Assembly: GCA_026786335.1 (NCBI GenBank)
Contig: JAJAYG010000394.1
Location: 1-10,533 of the forward strand
Source: Chitinophagales bacterium
Lineage (GTDB): Bacteria > Bacteroidota > Bacteroidia > Chitinophagales > UBA10324
Direction: 5' to 3'
Length of the DNA: 10,533 nt
Below are positions 6,381 to 10,533 of this stretch, piece after piece. A program made the translations under genes and the position numbers. The notes beneath the pieces are model-generated. The model was not told the origin of the DNA and searched no databases. It was given only the letters and a program-made list of their open reading frames with translations. The stretch's first letter is position 1. The number at the start of each line of letters is the position of its first letter.

Positions 6381-6506
6381 ATTTAGTTTGAATGTATTGC
6401 AGTTAACTTTTGATTTACTTCTCATTCATTTCGCAATAACTATTTGATAACATTGGGATAATAGGAAGGTTAAACCACTAAGTGTTCTTTGCACAAAATA
6501 TTTTTT

Positions 6507-9347
6507 ATGCGAAGAATCATCTTCACCTTCATCATTCTAATTTCGTCAGGTTATTTGTTTGCACAATCAGGTTCAGTGCGTGGTAAAGTGGTGGATGGTG
6601 CAAACAACGATGAAGTTATTGGGGCAACAATTTTTGTGGAAGCAAATTCATCACTCGGAACAACAAGTGATATTGATGGAAATTATTCAATGCAAAATCT
6701 TCCGGCAGGCGTTTACAATATAGTATTTCAATATGTTTCTTACAAAACCAAAATTGTTAGTGGAGTAGAAGTAAAAACAGAAGCCGCAACTGAACTAAAC
6801 GTATCACTTGAAACAAATGCGAATGAGCTTGAAGAAGTTGTAGTAAGAACTGACAGAACAAAAGAAAACATTAATTCATTGATGGTGGCACAAAAAAATG
6901 CTACTGTTGTTAGTGATGGAATTTCTGCAGACATCATTAAGAAAACTCCCGACAGAAATACAAGTGATGCATTGCGCAGAGTAAGCGGCGTTACCATTCA
7001 AAATAATAAATTCGCAATCATACGCGGATTGAGCGATCGTTACAACAATGCCTTACTCAATGGCACACCAATGCCAAGCACCGAAGTAGATCGCAAAGCA
7101 TTTTCATTTGATCTTATTCCAACAGCACTCGTAGATAATATAATTGTAATTAAAACAGCAGAACCCGATTTACCCGGTGATTTTGCAGGCGGAATTATCA
7201 GGGTTAATACTAGAGATATACCTGATGAAAATTTTCTGTCATTCTCTGGATCTCTGGGTTACAATACCATCACTTCATTCAAACAATGGTACACTTCGCA
7301 AAACGGAAAAACTGATTGGCTTGGTTATGATGATGGAACCCGCGCTTTGCCTGCTTCATTTCCCGGTACAGAAGCCCTGCAACAAAGCACTGAACTTGCT
7401 TTGGAATCAACACCGCAACTGCCAAATACCTGGGGATACTATAGTAAGGATCATGCACCTATGAATTATGGTTTGCAACTTGCGGGAGGACTTAAGAAAA
7501 AACTTTTTAACCATGATCTTGGAGTAATCGTGGCTTTAAGTTACGCAGCCGACTATCGATATTCACAGGTCACAAGAGCAGATTATAATTATGATACAAG
7601 TGCTGTATACCGGTACTACGATGATGTATACAAATACAATGTGTTACTCGGCGGTTTGGTAAATGTTTCTTACAAGATCAACGACAACAATAAGATTATT
7701 TTGAAGAATAGTTACAGCACCAACTCTGATGACATTACTACGTTGCGCAATGGCTCATACTATGAGCGCACTTATTATGTGAAAAACTTTGCTTACTACT
7801 ACGCCGAGAATCATTTCTTTAATACACAACTTTTGGGTTCACATTTCATTAAGCCCGGTAAAATGAAACTTGAATGGAATGCCGGCTATGCGCGTACCTC
7901 ACGCAGTGAACCTGATTACAGAAAACTTTTTTACAACAGGAATTTTGATTCCGCTGACTCAACTTATTATGCATACATTCCGTTTGGTTCGGCATCGCCT
8001 GATTTAGCAGGGAGATTTTATTCAGAGCTTGATGAAAATATTTACAATTATGCTGTTGATCTTTCCATTCCTTTTAAATTTTTAAAGCGCACAAGTAATT
8101 TTAAGGCGGGAACTTATCAGCAATTCAGGGATCGGTCATTCAATGCACGTGTGCTTGGGTATGTAGTAAACAACGTTACACTCTTCTATGAAAATCCTGA
8201 TCCGAATGCAATACTTGCATCGGCACCCGATCAATTATTTTCAAGTGCAAACATTGGCGAATCCGGATTTCGCATTGATGAGATCACCAACCCTTCTGAT
8301 GCTTATACTGCCACCTCCGATCTGCATGCATTCTACGGAATGTTAGATAGTAAACTTCCCGCAAATTTCAGATTGATATGGGGAGCAAGAATTGAAATTT
8401 ACAATCAGCATTTGTTAAGTGCATTGCCAAACAATGCACCGGTGGAAGTAAATGCTGTTGCAAATGATTCTATTTATAATCTTCCATTCGACTTTTTGCC
8501 TTCAGCAAATCTTGTTTACTCACTCAGTGATAAAACCAACATTCGCTTCTCTGCATCACAAACTGTTTCGCGGCCCGAGTTTCGGGAGTTGGCTCCTTTT
8601 AGTTTTTATGATTTCAATACTTCAACCAGCGTAACCGGAAATCCGGGATTAAAGCGTACACTGATTTTAAATCTTGATGCTCGTATTGAAAAATTCTGGG
8701 GCAAAGGGCAAGTGATCTCTGCAAGTTTTTTTTACAAGAAGTTCGACAATCCCATAGAGCAAATTATTGATATGGGATCGGGTGCAGGTTCACGCATAAG
8801 AACGTATGAGAATGTTACCATTGCAAGAAACTATGGTGTTGAGTTTGAAGTGCGCAAGAATTTAGATTTCCTTCAAAAAATAATTTCATGGAATCAATTA
8901 GAGAATTTTAGTTTCTGTACCAACCTCTCTTACATAAAATCAATTGTCGATTTCACCGGCATAGTCAATGCTGCTGAATCAAGCCGCCCATTGCAAGGGC
9001 AATCTCCATTCATCATTAATGCAGGTGTGCAATACAACGAACCAAACAGTGATTTTAATATTGCTGTTTTTTACAATGTTATCGGTAGAAGAATTGATGC
9101 AGTAGGTGATGCTTCTTATCTCGATATTTATGAAGCACCGCGCCCTGTGCTTGATGCACAATTAAGCAAACGTGTTTTAAAGAATGGGAATCTTAAACTC
9201 TCATTTGCCGATATACTTTCGAAGAAAAGCATCTTCTATCAGGATCAAAATGCAGATGGCAAATTCAATAAAGGAATTGATACACAGATTGTGGGTGTGA
9301 ATACCGGGTCGAGATTTACACTGAGTTTCGGGTATAAGTTTAATTAA
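6507..9347 (+). CDS. TonB-dependent outer-membrane receptor with carboxypeptidase-regulatory-like N-terminal domain
   Basis: The protein has 946 residues from ATG 6507 (MRRIIFTFIILISSGYLFA, then QS after a signal peptide). The frame extends back to a TTG at 6489, but the ATG gives a cleaner signal peptide. Residues about 23-102 form the carboxypeptidase-regulatory-like (CarboxypepD_reg) domain (GKVVDG, TSDIDGNYSMQNLPAG). E109-V113 (EEVVV) may be the TonB-box region. The plug spans about 135-236, with RNTSDALRRVSGVTI, FAIIRGLSDRYNNALLNGTP and PDLPGDFAGGIIRVNT. A beta-barrel of about 700 residues follows, ending SRFTLSFGYKFN. Such receptors import large or scarce substrates across the outer membrane using TonB-ExbBD energy. 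The PDLPGDFAGG plug marks a non-SusC subgroup; no SusD-like lipoprotein lies beside it, so the substrate is unknown. It looks intact. The gene is isolated upstream by a terminator, and its neighbour begins 153 bp downstream with its own promoter box. Confidence 0.93.
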   Translation: MRRIIFTFIILISSGYLFAQSGSVRGKVVDGANNDEVIGATIFVEANSSLGTTSDIDGNYSMQNLPAGVYNIVFQYVSYKTKIVSGVEVKTEAATELNVSLETNANELEEVVVRTDRTKENINSLMVAQKNATVVSDGISADIIKKTPDRNTSDALRRVSGVTIQNNKFAIIRGLSDRYNNALLNGTPMPSTEVDRKAFSFDLIPTALVDNIIVIKTAEPDLPGDFAGGIIRVNTRDIPDENFLSFSGSLGYNTITSFKQWYTSQNGKTDWLGYDDGTRALPASFPGTEALQQSTELALESTPQLPNTWGYYSKDHAPMNYGLQLAGGLKKKLFNHDLGVIVALSYAADYRYSQVTRADYNYDTSAVYRYYDDVYKYNVLLGGLVNVSYKINDNNKIILKNSYSTNSDDITTLRNGSYYERTYYVKNFAYYYAENHFFNTQLLGSHFIKPGKMKLEWNAGYARTSRSEPDYRKLFYNRNFDSADSTYYAYIPFGSASPDLAGRFYSELDENIYNYAVDLSIPFKFLKRTSNFKAGTYQQFRDRSFNARVLGYVVNNVTLFYENPDPNAILASAPDQLFSSANIGESGFRIDEITNPSDAYTATSDLHAFYGMLDSKLPANFRLIWGARIEIYNQHLLSALPNNAPVEVNAVANDSIYNLPFDFLPSANLVYSLSDKTNIRFSASQTVSRPEFRELAPFSFYDFNTSTSVTGNPGLKRTLILNLDARIEKFWGKGQVISASFFYKKFDNPIEQIIDMGSGAGSRIRTYENVTIARNYGVEFEVRKNLDFLQKIISWNQLENFSFCTNLSYIKSIVDFTGIVNAAESSRPLQGQSPFIINAGVQYNEPNSDFNIAVFYNVIGRRIDAVGDASYLDIYEAPRPVLDAQLSKRVLKNGNLKLSFADILSKKSIFYQDQNADGKFNKGIDTQIVGVNTGSRFTLSFGYKFN

Positions 9348-9429
9348 GATTTTAAGTGCATGTTTTGAATTTGTAGTGTTAGTGATTCTCCCATTTTCAT
9401 TAGCTCTTTCAAATCAACGTGAAGATTCG

Positions 9430-9437
9430 TATTTTTG
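9430..9437 (+). promoter_or_regulatory. -7 box (TATTTTTG) for the PorT-like gene
   Basis: An exact TAnnTTTG match 63 bp before ATG 9501, in the 153-bp gap after the receptor gene. No TTG at the expected -33 position is evident. The match makes an independent transcript likely. Confidence 0.4.
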
Positions 9438-9500
9438 ATGCCTCCCTAAAGTAATTATTCCTAAATCTAAAAGCTAATCAAACAACCAAATTTATTTCTT

Positions 9501-10130
9501 ATGAATTTCAAATTTACAAATTCGATTATAGTAGCCATCATCCTTAGTTTACCTGTATGTGCGCAACATATTTCAATCGGACCTGCAGTAGGTGCAGGAA
9601 TTTCAATGGTTTCAAACAACCAAGAAGGGGTAGATGTAAATCCACAGTTTATGTGGAATGCAGGCGGAACTTTTGTTTATAGTACTAAAACCCATCTTGG
9701 TTTTGGCGCCGACTTAAAATATTCTGCTGAAGGATACAACAAAATTACCACACCTTTAATTATTACTGACGCTGACATTCATCTTAATTATTTACGGATT
9801 CCGGTGAGGCTCCTTTATTTTTTCGGAGAGTATGGAGATCATTTCCGTCCAAAAGTATTTCTTGGATTAACTCCGGGTATTCTGCTTTCTGCAAAAGCGG
9901 ATGATGGCATCACCGAAACAGATATAAAAGACTCGATTAACTCATTCGACCTTGGCTTACATGGAGGAGTGGGAATTAATTTTCGTCTCAAAGAAGGCAT
10001 CTGGCTCAACACTGATATAAGTTACTATCATGGTTTTCTCGATATACAAAGTGCAGAAGCAAATAACTCCTTACTCAATAGCAATCTCGTAGTTGATGTG
10101 GGTGTAGCATTTGGAATAGGAAGCAAATAA
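9501..10130 (+). CDS. Outer-membrane beta-barrel protein, PorT family
   Basis: This 209-residue protein has a signal peptide (MNFKFTNSIIVAIILSLPVCA, then QH). The mature part shows the pattern of the small PorT-like outer-membrane barrel family (OMP_b-brl_2): an N-terminal strand ISIGPAVGAGIS, the diagnostic LNYLRIPVRLLYFFG at about 95-109, then KVFLGLTPGILLSAKA, FDLGLHGGVGINF, IWLNTDISYYHGFLDI and a last strand VVDVGVAFGIG. It is predicted to be an eight-stranded barrel. Family members range from PorT, required for type IX secretion in Porphyromonas, to many paralogues of unknown role, and this one is probably a paralogue. An SK tail follows the last strand. The ATG at 9501 gives the full signal peptide. 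It may act with the TonB receptor upstream, but nothing beyond position shows that. Confidence 0.82.
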   Translation: MNFKFTNSIIVAIILSLPVCAQHISIGPAVGAGISMVSNNQEGVDVNPQFMWNAGGTFVYSTKTHLGFGADLKYSAEGYNKITTPLIITDADIHLNYLRIPVRLLYFFGEYGDHFRPKVFLGLTPGILLSAKADDGITETDIKDSINSFDLGLHGGVGINFRLKEGIWLNTDISYYHGFLDIQSAEANNSLLNSNLVVDVGVAFGIGSK

Positions 10131-10184
10131 AATTGCTCCTCTAAATTTTTATTTTTTATTCAAAGTAAATAATGCTGCCAAATA

Positions 10185-10227
10185 GGAAGCTAAGTATGCA
10201 TTCATAATATCCGATTATGCTACTTCC
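10185..10227. repeat. Imperfect inverted repeat
   Basis: GGAAG (10185-10189) pairs with CTTCC (10223-10227), and inside it ATAAT pairs with ATTAT around ATCCG, giving a bulged hairpin. No T run follows on either strand, so it is not a standard terminator. It could be an RNA end structure after the PorT-like gene or a chance pairing. Confidence 0.25.
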
Positions 10228-10322
10228 CATAGGTTCCTCATTTCCCGATTTCCAAATCAGCAACTAATCCATTCTTAACATTAACCTCATCTACTGTTAA
10301 GATACAGGTAATACTACCCCTA

Positions 10323-10330
10323 TACTTTTG
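10323..10330 (+). promoter_or_regulatory. -7 box (TACTTTTG) for the last gene
   Basis: An exact TAnnTTTG match ending 31 bp before ATG 10362, the usual leader length. It sits inside CTATACTTTTG, the same 11-mer as at 6259-6269. The -33 element is unclear. Confidence 0.55.
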
Positions 10331-10361
10331 CATCAACTAAAAAAAATAAAAAACCAGCCTT

Positions 10362-10533
10362 ATGAAAAATGTTACAAAAATTTTTACATCACTGATAGCT
10401 TGTATGCTGATTTATTCAGCAAGCAATGCAACAGTAATTATTAAAAGCGGATACATTACTGCAAACGAAACTTGGACAAGCGAGAATACTTATTTGCTTA
10501 CCGGCTTTGTTTACGTTACAAGCGGAGCAACAC
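10362..10533 (+). CDS. N-terminus of a secreted surface protein (3' end outside window)
   Basis: Fifty-seven codons are visible before the right edge. Residues 1-23 form a signal peptide (MKNVTKIF, a hydrophobic core, SASNA before T24). The mature start reads GYITANETWTSENTYLLTGF then VYVTSGAT, the opening of a Bacteroidota surface-protein group in which this stretch leads into a parallel beta-helix-like region and often a C-terminal T9SS sorting domain. That identity rests on the short visible part and on general family resemblance; the function is unknown. ATG 10362 fits the -7 box upstream. The A-rich leader has no Shine-Dalgarno, as is usual in this phylum. Confidence 0.7.
   Translation, partial: MKNVTKIFTSLIACMLIYSASNATVIIKSGYITANETWTSENTYLLTGFVYVTSGAT

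Larger units (their letters stand above)
6196..6506. other. Non-coding region with a promoter-like box and a terminator
   Basis: This 311-bp stretch contains no credible reading frame. It holds a TACTTTTG -7 box (6262-6269), a possible TGATAA/TTATCA stem (within about 6322-6349), a strong terminator (6355-6380) and then about 125 bp of AT-rich leader to the TonB-dependent receptor. That leader contains no exact TAnnTTTG; TTAACTTTTG at 6403-6412 is off by one base in spacing. Confidence 0.5.

Noticed and set aside
6489..6506. TTG start six codons upstream of the TonB receptor ATG
   Set aside because: ATG 6507 gives a standard signal peptide; the extra MHKIFF is unnecessary and TTG starts are rare.
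6270..6506. Riboswitch upstream of the TonB receptor, such as cobalamin
   Set aside because: No conserved cobalamin-box-like or other riboswitch core is recognisable; only a terminator hairpin and weak stems are seen.

Overview
The window is AT-rich bacterial DNA, almost certainly from Bacteroidota (a Chitinophagales/Sphingobacteriales/Flavobacteriales-like lineage; genus not resolvable by eye). The evidence is a cell-surface protein repertoire typical of the phylum: SBBP-type beta-propeller protein, SprB repeat, fibronectin III domain, a 'YPNPSTGSF' type A type-IX-secretion (T9SS) sorting domain, a TonB-dependent receptor with an N-terminal carboxypeptidase-regulatory-like domain, a PorT-type outer-membrane beta-barrel and a DUF3109 protein. 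Shine-Dalgarno sites are absent, and several starts are preceded by the Bacteroidota -7 box TAnnTTTG.

Layout: 1-1911 (minus) is a large secreted protein running off the left edge, with a signal peptide, seven beta-propeller blades and then near-identical 49-residue Cys-containing repeats. 2140-2721 (plus) is a DUF3109/YkgJ-like Cys-rich protein, convergent with 2772-3302 (minus), a small four-helix DoxX/DUF417-like membrane protein. 3485-4456 (plus) is a long-chain polyprenyl diphosphate synthase. These central genes look like ordinary housekeeping genes, each transcribed on its own.

4651-6195 is the oddest part. It reads as the start of a plus-strand secreted or outer-membrane gene (signal-peptide-like start at 4651), then a block of about 1.39 kb carrying two minus-strand surface-protein genes, then the C-terminal end of a plus-strand beta-barrel protein (stop 6193-6195). 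The first minus gene (4714-5298) stops 8 residues into its fourth 31-residue repeat. The second (5387-6100) has lost its whole N-terminal part within a SprB repeat. Both ends of the block therefore cut genes, and the same hexamer GAATCT lies at both edges in the same reading phase. This is either a real illegitimate recombination or insertion event, or a chimeric assembly; the sequence alone cannot decide.

6196-6506 is non-coding and holds a good -7 box (6262-6269) and a strong intrinsic terminator (6355-6380), which together could define a short RNA of about 100 nt. 6507-9347 is a complete TonB-dependent receptor. 9501-10130 is a PorT-family beta-barrel protein. 10362 to the right edge is the first 57 codons of another secreted surface protein, with a clear -7 box. 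Most of the window thus serves the outer membrane and cell surface: transport across the outer membrane and display or secretion of repeat-rich proteins by T9SS. I found no transposase, integrase, CRISPR array, rRNA or tRNA.
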